Source of the DNA: Davidsoniella eucalypti
Taxonomy: Eukaryota; Ascomycota; Sordariomycetes; Microascales; Ceratocystidaceae
Direction: 5' to 3'
Assembly: GCA_004009845.1 (NCBI GenBank)
Contig: RMBW01000007.1
Coordinates: 248,001 to 312,000, forward strand
Length of the DNA stretch: 64,000 nucleotides
Part shown: positions 20,620-32,808 of the stretch, one piece after another
Numbering within the stretch: position 1 is the stretch's first letter
How the letters are laid out: every line of letters starts with the position of its first letter
Position numbers and translations under genes: made by a program
The notes under the pieces: model-generated
What the model was told of the DNA's origin: nothing
The model's database searches: none
What the model saw: only the letters and a program-made list of their open reading frames with translations

Positions 20620-22612
20620 TGAACGCTCTCCAGAACTGCAAATCAGGAGACCAGACAATGCTGCGCATCATGCAAGCCAATATTCAGAGGAAAGCAACAG
20701 CCCAGAAAGCAGTTCTACAAGAGGCTCACAGAAGAGGAGTAGAGGTGGTGATGATACAGGAACCCCCTAGTCAAGGGGGCAGAACGTCCATACACCCGGA
20801 ATTTGAGCAGATTATGCCTGTAGGAGGTAACGACAATGAGAGGAGAAGATCGATTTGCTTTGTCAGGAGGAGAGAAACCAGCAAATCCGAAGTACACAAC
20901 GATGCCGCCATACCTCCGCACCCGGATATTAGTGCAGTAGTTATCAAACTACCGCACTAAGGCCGAAACATCAAGATAGTGGGGATATAAAACGCCGGCC
21001 CGGGGAGCGTCAGAGTGAATGAGGCTGTAGGCCTACTAAGAAGCCTCAGGATAGGAAAGCCGGAAAGACGGGTCATCATAGGTGACTTCAACTTACACCA
21101 CAGCCGCTGGGATAACAAGGAGAAACAGCAGTCGGAATCCCAGAAAAAGACAGCTGAAGACCTGATAGAGTGGTGGGAGGGGTGAGGGGATACCGTTATC
21201 AACCTGACCCTTGTCAAAGGCAACCTACTGCAAGACGTGGTTCGCCTCCCAGATGCCTCCCTAGATTGCGGGAGTGACCACTACCCAAGAATACTGGAAA
21301 TACACAGCCCGGCCCCATTCAGTCCAACAAAGATGAAATGCTGGAGAGAGATGGATGAAGAGAAGTTCAGCAAAGAGTGCCAAAAGATAGCGGACGACAT
21401 GTCACCTTTTCTATCAAAGGACAATACAATCCACACAGCGGAACTCGAAACCTTCGCAGGCACACTACTTGCCAAGATGCAGGGAGCTATTGACTCAGCA
21501 ACACCCACTTGCCTAGTCAAGGGGACAGGTTATAGATGGTGGGGGCCCGAATGCCGAGAGGCCAAACGAGAACTCTCTCAGGCCAGAAGGACATACACCT
21601 CGCTACTCCGCCTGGTGAAGAGCGGAGCTACCAACCTAACGGAAGACCTCATCCTAGCAGAAGGTGCTTATAAGACTGCAACAGCACATTTCAACAACAC
21701 AATCACCAACGCCTGTTGCGAATTTTTCAGAAGTGTGGTTTCCACCCTGAACTCGCCACAGAAGGCCTTCCATGCTGCGAAATGGCTCATCAGACCCCAG
21801 AAGTCCAGATCCCCTGCCCTAAGGAAAGCCAATGGAGTGATGGCCGAGACCTCAGAAGACAAGCTGAAAACTCTGCGAGACGCACACATGAAGGGCAAAG
21901 GTCTCCCCGACATAGACCGATCTACAGTAAGAGCAGACCTCAGTGAAAGATGGACACCAATAGAAGAGGAGGAGGCTAGAGAGGCAGTTTTCAAACCTCA
22001 GAACACTGCTCCTGGAGAAGACCGTATTCGGAACAAGGACCTTGCCAACAGCTGGCCCTTCCTTGGGAGAATAATTACACACCTCTTCAATATCTGCCTG
22101 AGCACAGGCTACCACCCACAATGCTTCAAACTGGCGGTTCTGGTCGCCCTCAAGAAGCCTATGAAAAAGGACTACAGTTACCCAGCCTCATGTAGACTCA
22201 TTTCGTTACTATGTACGCTGGCTAAGGCACTGGAGAGGATCGTAGCTAGCAGACTGGCCCGCGAGTCGGTGAGAAGATGTCTCTTTGTTGGCAACTACAC
22301 CTGCACTTTACCAAGAAGATCTGCATCAGACTTGGTAACAGCACTCGTTGTTAGCGAAATCAAAGAAGATCTCAGAATTGGAAAGTGGCTGCACTCCTCA
22401 CATTCGATGTCTCTGGAGTGTTTGATGGAATTATGCCAAACAGAATGGTAGCCAGACTCGTGGAACAAATGATCAAAAGGACTCAATATTTTCTTGAAGG
22501 ACGAAAGGCCCAGGTGGCGTTGGACGGAGTGAAAGAGACACCTGGCCCGACATCAGGCAGCTTACCACAAGGCTCCCCAGTGTCACCCATTCTCTACTCA
22601 CTGTACATGGCC
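20616..22612 (+). pseudogene. LINE ORF2 pseudogene (endonuclease and partial reverse transcriptase)
   Basis: The apurinic-type endonuclease begins near 20657 (LRIMQANIQRKATAQ), with IQEPP, then GDFNLHHSRWD (near 21080) and SDHYPR (near 21272), which hold the expected Asn, Asp and His residues. The linker (WWGPECREAKREL, near 21540) and reverse transcriptase follow: TAPGEDRIRNKDL (near 22005), FDVSGVFDGI (near 22405) and LPQGSPVSPILYSLYMASL (near 22565). Stops break it near 20958, 20987 and 21183, and a frameshift is needed at about 22390. It ends right after the reverse transcriptase QGSP block, where element R begins, so the YADD catalytic box and RNase H are gone. Confidence 0.85.
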
Positions 22613-23093
22613 TCCCTCAACCTTCCTCCTACAACCCTCGGGAGGGTACCTTTGAGTTCGAGTACCTCCCCCTCCGTCCAAAGACGAATCTTTCCCCTTC
22701 GTCGTGGGCTTTTAAGAGTGATCAGTACATATCCCCAATGCTGCTGTCCATTCTCGTTTTCTTTTTCGACATATGTCGTCTTCAAAGCACCGTTTCGTGA
22801 GGCCTTGAGCCCGATTTTCCCTCTCGAGGGATGTTCTCACCAGCGACCGACCCCGCACCTTTTCGATCGTTGGTCTCCCGAGTGTCTTTGTTTTTTGTTG
22901 CTCATAGTGGAGGTATGGACCACTAGTTCTTTGGGGCTAGAGGACGGTGTCGTCCCGCACATACAAAGCTATTGAGTTTGTCGAGCGGAGGACCTTAAAT
23001 ATTTGACCGGTAACCAATCCGGCGTCGTATGATCTTAGTGATTTAAGTACGTTAAATAAAATCAAATCAAATCAAATCAAATCGAGTCCTGTC
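22613..23093 (+). mobile_element. Element R, copy 1: short non-autonomous retroelement with AAATC tail
   Basis: A block of about 480 bp running from CCTTCCTCCTACAACCCTCG to a tail of repeated AAATC. Its first half is the LINE 5' leader and its second half holds GTGGAGGTATGGACCACTAG, ACAAAGCTATTGAGTTTGTC and GGCGTCGTATGATCTTAG, which look like a LINE 3' region. The same two-part structure recurs at 46.09-46.82 and 57.02-57.49 kb. I see no open frame that is kept between copies. Confidence 0.7.
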
Positions 23094-23582
23094 CTGTCCA
23101 ACAAGTCCCGATTCTTCTAGCCCCGGTATATCTTATTCACTTCCATCCGTACCCTGTCCGGGTCCGGCCTTATCCCCCCGGGTCTCCATAGGACACCTTA
23201 ATTGTTGTTGTTGTTGTTGTTGTTATATTTATCAGTACAACGCTCCAACCAACTGAGCTAAGCAGGCCGTCGTTGTTGTTAAAAAGTTACTTGGGGTTTT
23301 TTTATTGCTAGTGGTCTTCTGTCTCTGATAGGCGTTGGCAGATTTATTGTCAAGTTTTCAACCGAAGGATGTGGCCCTTTCCAACCTTGCCTGTACTGTG
23401 ACTATTGTATTCATGATATCTGTCTATAAATCACTAGAGAAGTTGCTTTGGAAGAGTTTTGGTTGCTGATGTAGACGAAGCTGTTCTTCTTGTATCAAGC
23501 TTCACGTAGTTAAACTATACCAATCTTCTAAATGAAACTTTACTGCACCATTTGATACTATTATTATTGGTATGTAGGAACG
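23094..23582. other. Intergenic with simple repeats
   Basis: Holds a run of TTG triplets at 23200-23223 and the tRNA-like stretch listed separately. I see no gene. The right edge at about 23583 is where similarity with 32.21 kb begins. Confidence 0.4.
23231..23268 (-). tRNA. tRNA-like 5' half (box A), not a complete tRNA
   Basis: The minus strand reads GCCTGCTTAGCTCAGTTGGT then TGGAGCGTTGTACTGATAA. This has an acceptor-strand start, the D-arm and box A of a tRNA, up to the anticodon loop (Ile-like). No T-arm or box B follows; instead the sequence runs into CAA repeats. It is best read as a tRNA fragment or the head of a tRNA-derived SINE. Confidence 0.5.
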
Positions 23583-24135
23583 ATAGATTTACAAAATATC
23601 TAAAACTGAGAGATTTCTTGGAATTTGCTTCATCTTAGACGCTGAATACTATCATTCTCGGGGAAATCTCTATCTGCTTGCAAGCCGGCATAAGGCCAAA
23701 CTATTGCATGATAGACCTTTGAGATAAGCATACTTCCGTTCGGCAAAAACGGAATATAGCTAGTTCAATATACTCTATTAAGGATTTTCACGAATACACT
23801 CTCATAGGAATTTTTTCTTGCTAGTTAGAAATTCATGAAGCCGTTGTAGGCTGAAACATGGTAAGTTGAGCAATGAGTATATGCTTTTGCTTGATTCCTC
23901 ATATTATTTTGTGTATATTGCTACGGAGCGTGATATTATATTCCTGTTGTATCTTGGAACCAAGATGTTTCCTGTTAAAAAAATTACATATGGCAATAAA
24001 TTCAATGGCTGCCTTCTCCATAAGTGCTCATTTGATATTAAATAAAAATATTTTGGCAAGGGTAGCAAACTCCACTTACTAACAATTCGTAGCCTACAAT
24101 CTTTCTGTTGCGGTTGCAATGCACACTTTAGAGCT
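23583..24135. repeat. Duplicated segment, left part (pairs with 32.21-32.81 kb)
   Basis: About 550 bp nearly identical to 32210-32810, for example AAACTGAGAGATTTCTTGGA and GTAGGCTGAAACATGGTAAG. It is the upstream flank of family X copies 2 and 3, so gene and flank were duplicated together (about 2 kb in all). Confidence 0.75.
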
Positions 24136-25578
24136 TTGATAGGCAACAGTTGCCTGGCCACTATTTGTCCAGGCAGTTGTTGCATTTGCCACACTTGGGC
24201 TTCTACCCACTCGCCCAACGAGGCTTCAGCCTCTTTGCTTTGGAGCTCGAGTTCCACTGCTTTTGCGTTCCCGGTGTCAACCATGGAGCCTGTGCTTGCC
24301 GGGAAGGCTTCAAACTCCTCGTCTCGGGAGACTTCGGTCTCCGCCTCCTCCGACATGGCCTCTCCAGCGGCAAGTGGCTCCACAGTTGTACAGTGATTTA
24401 CGTTTATGCCGTGTCTTTATATGACCTTACTGGCAAGAATGCCTTCAATGTCCACTCCACAGAAATTTCTAGACTATAAATAAAATCATCATCATCATCA
24501 TCATCCACTCCACAGACATATCTGTTTACGGCTCTGAAGACTCCGTAGCGTCTCTTCTCGCGTACTCCGGTACGCCGCTCATTAACCTCGACCAGGTTTC
24601 TGAGCACCTGCCTTGGCTTCCGCCTATCAGGGCAGTATCATGGCGATGACGCCAGTTGGTTCTGCTGACTCACAGAACCATGGGTGGTTCGGCGTCTCGG
24701 GCATCGCTGCCCGAGGAAATACTGGTAGTGCTGGGTGTCACACCCAGCACAAACAATGACCTTGAGGACTGGAATGTCATAACTGACACCGCAGATGACT
24801 TCCAAAATGTCCCTGATCCCCTGATGATCGAATTGGTCGCATCGTCGGTAGATGATACCACCTGGAAGTCAAAGTACATATTCTTTGACTTCCAGCACAA
24901 CAGTGGGATCACTTACAGTGATTTCCATCTGGGTTAGGGCCTTAAGTGCTCATCATGTGATGTGTCTGGGGCTATTGGCTTCAGCTATCGGGCTGGAAAG
25001 CGCCATGGCGGAGATTTGAAGATCTCTACCAAGGGTGTAGTTGCCCAAACCTTTTTGAGACTATATCTCAGCAACTACTGACCTTACCACCAGTGTCCTT
25101 CCAGGTGCCGGATATTGGCTCCGTGTCGCTATCCCTCAGTGATAGTATTGGCTATACGGTATCCGATATCCAGGCATACGCTCGCCTAGACTCTGGAGGC
25201 AAGATGACGGTCTCTGATGAGAATCGTCTCCTAGCCTACGCTGAGCGACGCGTTTGGAAGAGTCGTGTTGGTGCCAATATCGAGGCACCTGTCTTCTCAC
25301 TATACAAGCCCACAGTGTCTGGTGGTTTGTATGGTGAAGTGTTCGTCTACCATGCAATCCATGCTGACGTGACGTTCGAATCATTATTCATTGATACCTC
25401 TGTATCCGCTACTATGGACTGGAAGTTCCCCCAGTTCCATCTAACGGTTGCAGCGTCATATGATGATGCTTGTGGAATGATCAGGCTAATGCGTATCTTC
25501 GGGGTCAATAGAACTCCTAGCTCAAAACTAGTGGTAAGCATCTGGACAAGGCGATCTCGAATTGTGAGCGAATTGTGA
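24136..25578 (+). pseudogene. Decayed secreted-protein gene, copy 2 (family X)
   Basis: Aligns with copies 1 and 3 from the leader region (SPNEASASLLWSSSS) to SYDDACG. Lesions include a 4 bp loss near 24283 (ACCATGGAG where copies 1 and 3 have ACCATTGATTGAG), a 41 bp LINE-tail insertion at 24463-24503, a deletion of about 120 bp near 24605, and a stop near 24935. The last 485 bp are open (PVSFQVPDIGSVSLSLSDSI onward). After CG at about 25475 it no longer matches copy 3, so the conserved C-terminal domain is missing. No function is assigned. Confidence 0.7.
24463..24503 (+). mobile_element. 41 bp LINE tail insertion with 12 bp target-site duplication
   Basis: TTTCTAGACTATAAATAAAA followed by ATC repeats interrupts family X copy 2. 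TCCACTCCACAG flanks both ends (24451-24462 and 24504-24515). Copies 1 and 3 read through the site. The same tail ends the LINE fragment at 45.98-46.02 kb. Confidence 0.85.
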
Positions 25579-25584
25579 GTCATG

Positions 25585-26620
25585 CTTTGATCACATATCG
25601 TGAGGCTAGCTCGACTCTAATCAAGACATGATACTTTGTATGGCATGGAAAAGTGAATTGCATATCACAAATGAACCTGTACACAGACAAGTTTGGTTGC
25701 ATTTATTCGTTCTTCCACTTCATTGGCTTGTCCACGGCTATTCTTGACGCTTCCACCGAGTCTTCCTTGTCTCAGTCAATGAACCACGTTTGAGGGCTGA
25801 GATTTCACCCAATGCCAAGGTTGTAATATAACACTACATGCTCAGGCTAGGGCCGACAGGACAACCTGTCCTCCGTGAACCTCTCCAGGCTGTATTCTTT
25901 AGTTCACAAGAATGCATTTTAATTAAAAACCATGGGGCATATGTAAGCATTGGGTAAAGTACCCCGGTGGGTCTACCAGTGGAAACCGAGGTGACTAAAG
26001 AAAGTTGCAGATCTGAGTCCATCAACACACACCACCTTCACCAAGGAGAAGTGTACATGGTAGAACACCGAGCAAGATCCAAACTTTTGGTAAGTTTGTG
26101 TGGAAGCATACCTGTCATTCACAAGAAGATTCATAAGTAGTGCATCTATGGCGAAAGGCAATCCTCAAGTCCAAAAAAGGCATAAGCAATAAATGGACTC
26201 TTTTGTAATAGGACTAAGAGCTATGGGTGAATCGGACATCGGTAATAAATTTGTCTAAAGTTCTGTGTTTACAAAATTGTGGAAACTAGTGATACGTAGA
26301 AGAGGAGAGTGATTTTGAATAAAAAGGCAAAAAGGTTTGATTATTTGACTGACTGATTCTTATTTAATATACTAGCATTTCGTGCGTTGTCAAATTCCGG
26401 CGAACTCCGTAAAGATATTGATCTAGAAACATTGTTGGAGCCTTATGTCCAGGTTCCTTGTGAACAGCGATCCTTAAACAAGAAACAGCACCGGGTAGTA
26501 TTATAGACAGCAAGACTACATCACAATGTGTCCTCGGAACCCTCTGAATAACACTTCATATGTAGGAGGAAAAGGTAGGACAGCGGAATCAAGGATCATT
26601 ATGGTTATTAAAAATCATGT
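25585..26620. other. Intergenic, no gene seen
   Basis: About 1 kb of AT-rich sequence with only short, unsupported open frames on both strands. CAGCACCGGGTAG near 26489 recurs near 35700, so part of it may be an old repeat. The right edge joins the protease 3' flank repeat. Confidence 0.4.
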
Positions 26621-27004
26621 AGGTAATCTATGTACATTAGAACCCGCCCTCGGGTTGCATTGGACAGAAAGGTGCCTTTGGTTTCACAACTAGTCCGTAA
26701 TATAAAAGCCATGAGAGACACTCAGATCTATATGTACTTACAACTACTGACTGCTTAAAAGTAGTTTAGGTGGACCACTTCCACCCAAAAGATGCCGTTG
26801 CTCTGACATCAAAAAACAGTCCACATTTAAGAATGAAACGTAACTAACTTTTTGAGTTTGGAAAAGAGTTGTATACGAAGCAAACTAGGAAATAAAAAAA
26901 ATGATATAATAAAATAAGGATCTAGCTAAACAGTACTCATATAAGTCGCAATAATAAGTCATGTAACTTACTTCTATTGATGCAGGAAAGTCAAACTGTC
27001 TGAT
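26621..27004. repeat. Partial duplicated 3' flank of protease copy 4
   Basis: Similar to 2.55-2.93 kb and 10.27-10.65 kb (GCCCTCGGGTTGCATTGGAC, TGGACCACTTCCACCCAAAA). It begins inside the repeat, and there is no adenylyltransferase relic on its left. Confidence 0.7.
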
Positions 27005-30000
27005 CTATGGTGTGTAGTCACCAATAGTGACAATGGGAGTATCGAGTACCTGCCAGTCTGAGCTAACACTGGGGTCACCAAAGGGACGTAGGGCAGCAAA
27101 TCTCATGCTGTACGTTGAGTTAGTTGTGATGTATATCTTAGGAAGATCAGTGCTAGTGGGTAGAAACAACTTACGAGTATGAGCCGGGCGAAATATAGCT
27201 ACCATTAGTTAAGCGTCCAAACCACCAGAAGTCGCTATCACCTTCATCACCCTTGCCGACATAGCCGGCCCGGGTTAGGTGGTACAATGGGAAATCTTCC
27301 AGGTTATTTTTCTTGGAATGGAAATCATTGAAATATTTTAAGCCATGGTGAGTATCAGCAAAATGAGACACAGAACCAACATATCCATTGAGACCAATGA
27401 CAGGGGGATAGGACCAATCTCTGACTTCGTCATAATTGGGGGTAAAGATATCCCATCGCATCTCAGCTGTGCCCCATGCTAGATTTACCTTGATTCTGGG
27501 AAAGCTTTGTTCAAAGATGCTCAGATCGAAATTGAACGTAGGCTTCTTAGACAAAAGGTCCGAATACTGGATCCCATTGGTTGCTCTAGGGTAATCTTTG
27601 CGGAAGACATTAGGGAAGGTAGCTTTGAGATCACATCCTACACCATGATAGATGACAGAAAGGGACTCGTTGAGTGTAGACTGGATAATAATCTTTCCAC
27701 TATAGACAGGTAGGGCAGCAGAGTTCCAGCCTAGATCCTTAGGGTTCTCAAAGTCAACAAAGATTACCTTCTTTTCACCAGGAGCTAGCGTGACAGGTTC
27801 AGGCAAGTGAACAACAGGTATTAAATCTATTGGCTCAAGTTCCTGACTAAGTTTTATGTGAGGGTCAGTATCAATATCACCCAGAGCTTCGTAGCCAGCA
27901 GCAGGCTGAAGAGTGAAGTTGTATGTGACAGATGTCTTGCTTCCATTAAGCAGAGTGATTTTTTGCTTGCCGTTGAAGTGAGCAGTATCGTTAAGGGTAA
28001 TCTTGGCTGAGTCAACTTCAGTGGTGTAGTCTAAAACCTTGATGGCATCAATGAAACCACCACCAACACGACTTGGTGGGTCATATACTCCAGATGAGGC
28101 ACCTTCCCATGCAAGGCTGCTACCAGAAGCAATGATACGCTGTGTCAAGCGCTTTGCCAGGTCTTTACCGTAGCTCCGGCGGCCACCATGCTCGGAGATG
28201 AATAAAGCAGCAACACCAGCAATGTATGGAGATGCCATTGATGTACCCGATTTTGTAGCCCAACCACTACGAATATCAGTAGAGAAGATTCCACCACCAG
28301 GCGCTGCAATTTCGGGTTTGATATCGAGATCATATAAGGATCCCCAGGACGTAAATTCCGAAGTGCGAACACCGGCAGTGGTGTTTAGAGTCACTCGGTT
28401 CGGGACACCTGATTTGAAAGTAGCATTTACCTCCTTTCCTTCTTTGATAGCACCTAGAATCTTCATGGCAGTATCATATGAGATCATGCCGAGACCGAAT
28501 TGCCAGGAGTCCACAGGAGCAGCTAAGGGCTTGTCTTTTTCATCATAGGCAAAAACCTGTTGGGCCCCCACAGCTGCTAAGTTATCCTGCTTTTTGTGGA
28601 GAGGACAGCTGCCGACACTGACTAGCGCAATCTTTCCAGCAAAGTATGGATTGGAGCCTAGAGGGAATGGGTTGCAAGCGTCATCGGGATTGAAATACGT
28701 CGATACAGGCAAGATAGGCCACTCTATGTCGTCTGTTGGGAAAACTTCCTTTCCTTGAACATACCCGTCGGCGATAGTATCATCACCTAGTCTGAGAGTA
28801 TAGGAAAAGCCCGGAATCACGTCGGATTCAGTTGAAGCAACAGTGATGATAGATTTGCCCGACGAACCGTCCTCTGCATAGAAAGGGCCGCTAAACCCGA
28901 AGTTTCCACTAGGGATAGTGATGACTACACCATTATTGGCAATGCGGGATAAAAACTCAGCGATGAGGTTCTCTGACCAGCCATTAGGTTGACCAATTGA
29001 AATGTTGATGACATCCATCTGGCAAAATATGTTAGTACATTTTAAAGGTGCTGTATTTAGGGGAGTTACTTACACCTTCTTCGTAAGCTAGTAGGACAGC
29101 CTTGGCTATAAACTCAATTGTGGTTTTATGGCCAAATGACATCACTTTATACCCATAAAGCTTAGATTTCGGGGCAACTCCTTTGAACCAATCTCCATCA
29201 CCACCAATGATACCAGCAATATGTGTACCGTGGCCAGTATAATCCATGGGATCGTATGTGGAATCTCCATTGGCTTGAAAATTGGAATATAGATTTGGGA
29301 TAAAGTTATGACCACCAGCAACCTTGCACTTTTTGCAAAGTCGACCACCAAGCTATCATCAACATATGTTAATACCTCTATACTTATGTGACATAGAAGG
29401 GGGCATAATACTTACAGCAGGATGGGTGTATGAGATGCCAGAGTCAATGATACCGACCTTGACACCCTTTCCCTTGATTCCACGCTTGTGTAGAGCATCG
29501 ACATGTGTGCTTCGATGGGCTTCATAAATATAATTTTCTGTTGGCTTGGAGTTACCAAAGTTCCACTTGAAATAGTCGGATATGCTTCTTGTCTGTTCTT
29601 CTTCTTTATTCAGCTGAATGACCTCATTACGCCAAACATTTATGACACCATGCATATTCTTCAAGCTTTCGACAGTGTGCGAGTCGGTTTCAATACTAAC
29701 ACCACTGAAGATTGGACTGTCGAATGTATCGACAACAGTAATGTCCTCTGCACCATCGAAGCTTTCAGATAGTTCACGACCAACCAATAAGTCCTGTTTT
29801 CATAGTATTAGTGGAATTTAATTCTTAGTTTTCATTAAGAAATTTCAACTTACATGACTGAATTCAACAATGTACTTAGGGATGTCCTCAAAGATTAACT
29901 CAGTGTCTTCAACTATCTCATGCTGTGCGCCCTCCAACTCGTTTTGTAGAACAGGCTGGACTGACTCAAACTCATCACGGACTTCGGGCTGTAAATATGG

Positions 30001-30063
30001 TTTAATGACAGTAGCCTGGACAAGTACTGGTAGGGCTAAGACGGATATAGCGTAGAACTGCAT
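27005..30063 (-). CDS. Secreted subtilisin-like serine protease, copy 4 (subgroup I)
   Basis: Exons 30063-29854, 29793-29416, 29352-29074, 29018-27175 and 27107-27005 give 937 residues with no break. The signal peptide is MQFYAISVLALPVLVQA (Arg2 of the other copies is Gln). Asp187, His237 and Ser549 are in place. It differs from copy 1 by a one-residue loss in the PA region (DSWQFGLG) and an exon 2 start of DLLVGRELSES instead of ESLVGRELSES. The linker is the long form (FKWNFGNSKPTENYIYEAHR). Its upstream flank is split about 320 bp from the start by a Tc1/mariner element, so regulation may differ from that of copies 1 and 5; this is inference only. Confidence 0.95.
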
Positions 30064-30382
30064 GGTGTGTAGTACTTGTAGATCGATGGTTGCTAGACGG
30101 TGTTTGTGCAGTTTCTTCAGCAACAATTGATGCTAAAAGGTAATGCAAAGCTCTTCAAGGCAATTTTATGTAGATGCTAGAAGATATTGCAAAACTCTCT
30201 TGAACAGCAAGAGTTGCTAGAAGACACTGTCACAACCCTCCAAAGCAGTGATGCTGAGAGAAAGAGGACATTAGAAATTCAAGTATTAGTCTTTACTAAC
30301 CTATATATAACCAATTTTACATTTTCATGGACATATATAGTATAAGAGACGAATTGAGAAAAGATTATTCAAGTACTATATA

Positions 30383-31866
30383 CAGGGCTAAGTTTTGTCG
30401 TGGGATCAGCGTGCAGATCGGTCTCTTGCAAGTAACTCTCTGTTCTCGACATGTACCTACTCAAGTTTCTCCACTTTTAAAATTCCCCGCTTTTCTGAAC
30501 AAAAGTTATCCTTCTACACCTTTTTTCTCCTTATAGCACAACACAATTATAAAACAATACAAATATATCACCAGACCATTATACTAATATACTACTATAC
30601 AACTTGACTATTATACTACTTGACCACCATACAACTACTAATTATGTCTACAATAACGGATCTAGAGCTTAGACTTCAAGACATATCCCAAAGAACCCAA
30701 GATCTCAGAAGCCAGGAGGCACGTAAACAACATGAATTTCAGCTCCAGTTCCAACAGCTCCAACAACGACATGCAGAAGAAGTAAACCAGCTCAATAGCC
30801 AGCATAAAGGGCTACAGCAAGAATACCACGAAGTTCGACAACAGTTGTTGATTGCACAGTCGCGTTCAAACGATCAACAATTTCAAACCCCTTCGCCAAC
30901 ACTAGAAACAGCGGAAATTTCCAATGCTTCACTTACCTCTATACGCTCACGAAATACTACTCGTGATGTTCGATTAGAGGTTCAAACTCTCGTGAACGAT
31001 GCTGGATGGACCACCCAAGCCGTAGCCTCAGGTCTTCATCTTACAGTAAGACAAGTCCAATACGCCATGAGAAACCCAGTGACCCCTCGTCGCCCACCTC
31101 GTAAACTTACACCAGCCCAAGTCGATGAGTTAATTGAGTTTGTGTGTGCAAGCCCAGAGGGCCTACAAATGTCATATGAAGAGCCATGGAGTTTATGAAG
31201 TCTTTCGAGCCTGAGAGTCTAGAGTTTATGCAAGATAATGCTCCTTGCCATAAAGCGAGACAGGCCATGTAAGAGTTTCGATCTCGTGGTATCACGGTCC
31301 TGGATTGGCCACCTTTCTCACCAGACCTCAACCCGATCGAAGCTGTTTGGCATGAGATGAAGTTATATATCCAAAGGAACTTCTCCGAGATTCTTCGGAG
31401 GAACTTCGAAATGCAGTCCAAGAGGCTTGGGACAATATTAGCAATGAGTACCTTCATGAACTCCTAGTTTCGATGAAGAATCGTTGTGAGGCTGTTATCG
31501 CTATCAATGGGATGTACACTAGGTACTAGTTTGAAATATGGTATTTTAATACACACAGTTATGAATTAAACAGATCTTAAGTACATAGTTTCAATTTATT
31601 ATAGCAATATCGTGAAATTTGCCGATAGGTACAATTTCAACATCTCGCAACAAATTTCATCACTGTCCTTCTTGTTAGTCAACTAAGGCCTCTAGATGAT
31701 GATCATTTTCCTGATTATAGAAATAAACAAGGGATTGTTAATGATAATGTTGACATCGGTTAATACAGTGTATAGTACAGTTATAATACCGTGTACATGT
31801 CGAGAATAAACAGTTACTTGCAAGAGACCGATCTGCACGCTGATCCCACGACAAAACTTAGCCCTG
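30383..31866 (+). mobile_element. Tc1/mariner-type DNA transposon with long inverted repeats
   Basis: Both ends read CAGGGCTAAGTTTTGTCGTG inward. The first 57 bp are identical, and similarity continues to about 75 bp (…TTCTCGACATGTAC). TA dinucleotides flank it at 30381-30382 and 31867-31868, the usual target of this superfamily. The unoccupied version of the flank is seen at about 6313 and 39629 (AAGTACAGAACTTG). It encloses a broken transposase and sits upstream of protease copy 4. Confidence 0.9.
30644..31525 (+). pseudogene. Internally deleted Tc1-type transposase
   Basis: The N-terminal part (start MSTITDLELRLQDISQR) is coiled-coil-like and Gln-rich, then helix-turn-helix (WTTQAVASGLHLTVRQVQYA, near 31010), ending near 31195. 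The catalytic C-terminus then appears in another frame: MQDNAPCHKARQAM (second Asp) and LDWPPFSPDLNPIEAVWHEM (final Glu, DD34E type). The segment with the first catalytic Asp is missing, a frameshift is needed at about 31185, and a TAA follows ARQAM near 31270. It cannot be active; movement would need a full-length source elsewhere. Confidence 0.85.
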
Positions 31867-31868
31867 TA

Positions 31869-32017
31869 TACAGTACAGAACTTGCATGGAACCCATGTCT
31901 TCTTCTCTCATTAGTCGACCCTTGCTCGTCACACTATTCTAAATACATCCACTCATAGACAGATCAGTTTCATCTTAATACCTTATTTAACTATGGGATG
32001 GTTATGGTGCCGATTAA
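31869..32017. repeat. Continuation of protease copy 4 upstream spacer
   Basis: ACCCATGTCTTCTTCTCTCA and neighbours match 6327-6460 and 39648-39770. The transposon has separated this piece from the rest of the spacer at 30.1-30.38 kb. Confidence 0.7.
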
Positions 32018-32205
32018 GGATATTTATTTTATTTATTTATTTAACGTTTTACTGTGGATCACGTGGATCCGACCCTAGTGGATCGTTAGACATCGAGAGA
32101 CCCTAATGGCCCTCGAAGAAACAGGACCAGAAAATTACGAAAGAAACAGAAAGCAGATACAGGAGGCAATTGACGATGCACTAGCAAAAGGCTCGGCCAA
32201 ATGCA
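32018..32205 (-). mobile_element. LINE family 3 3' fragment
   Basis: A TTTATTTATT tail, then GTGGATCACGTGGATCCGAC and GACCCTAATGGCCCTCGAAG, as at 47.55-47.64 and 47.69-47.78 kb. On the minus strand this is a 5'-truncated element ending in an AAAT-type tail. The adjoining 32130-32205 sequence reads as a short open stretch in the opposite sense, which I do not assign. Confidence 0.6.
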
Positions 32206-32808
32206 CTCACGATAGATTTACAAAATGTCTAAAACTGAGAGATTTCTTGGAATTTGCTTCATCTTTGACGCTGAATATTATCATTCTCAGGGAAATCTCT
32301 ATCTGCTTGCGTAAAAAGCCGGCATAAGGCCAAACTATTATGATAGACATTTGAGATAAGCATACTTCCGTTCGGCAAAAACGGAATATAGCTAGTTCAA
32401 TATACTCTATTAAGGATGTTCACTAATACACTCTCATAGGAATTTTCTTGCTAGTTAGAAATTCATGAAGCCGTTGTAGGCTGAAACATGGTAAGTTGAG
32501 CAATGAGTATATGCTTTTGCTTGATTCCTCATATTATTTTGTGTATATTGCTACGGAGCGTGATATTATATTCCTGTAGTATCTTGTCCTATACTTCGGA
32601 ATTAAGATACTATGTTTCTTGTTAAAAAAGCTACATATGGCAATAAATGTAATGGCTGCCTTCTCCTCTCCAGTATTTTTGAATAGTTGTGTGTAAGTGT
32701 TCATTTGATATTAAATGAAAATATTTTTGTAAGGGTGACAAACTCCACTGACTAATAATTCGTAGCATCACCTACAATCTTTCTGTTGCGGTTGCAATAC
32801 ACTTTAGA
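32206..32808. repeat. Duplicated segment, right copy (pairs with 23.58-24.13 kb)
   Basis: Upstream flank of family X copy 3, nearly identical to 23583-24135 apart from small indels, such as an extra block near 32655-32690. No gene is seen. Confidence 0.75.

Noticed and set aside
24481..24506. ATC repeats as a microsatellite or CRISPR-like array
   Set aside because: The flanking 12 bp duplication and the TAGACTATAAATAAAA lead show they are a LINE tail. There are no spacers between repeats.
30395..30607. Short plus-strand frames at the left end of the Tc1 element
   Set aside because: They lie in the terminal inverted repeat and the untranslated lead of the transposase, with no family similarity.
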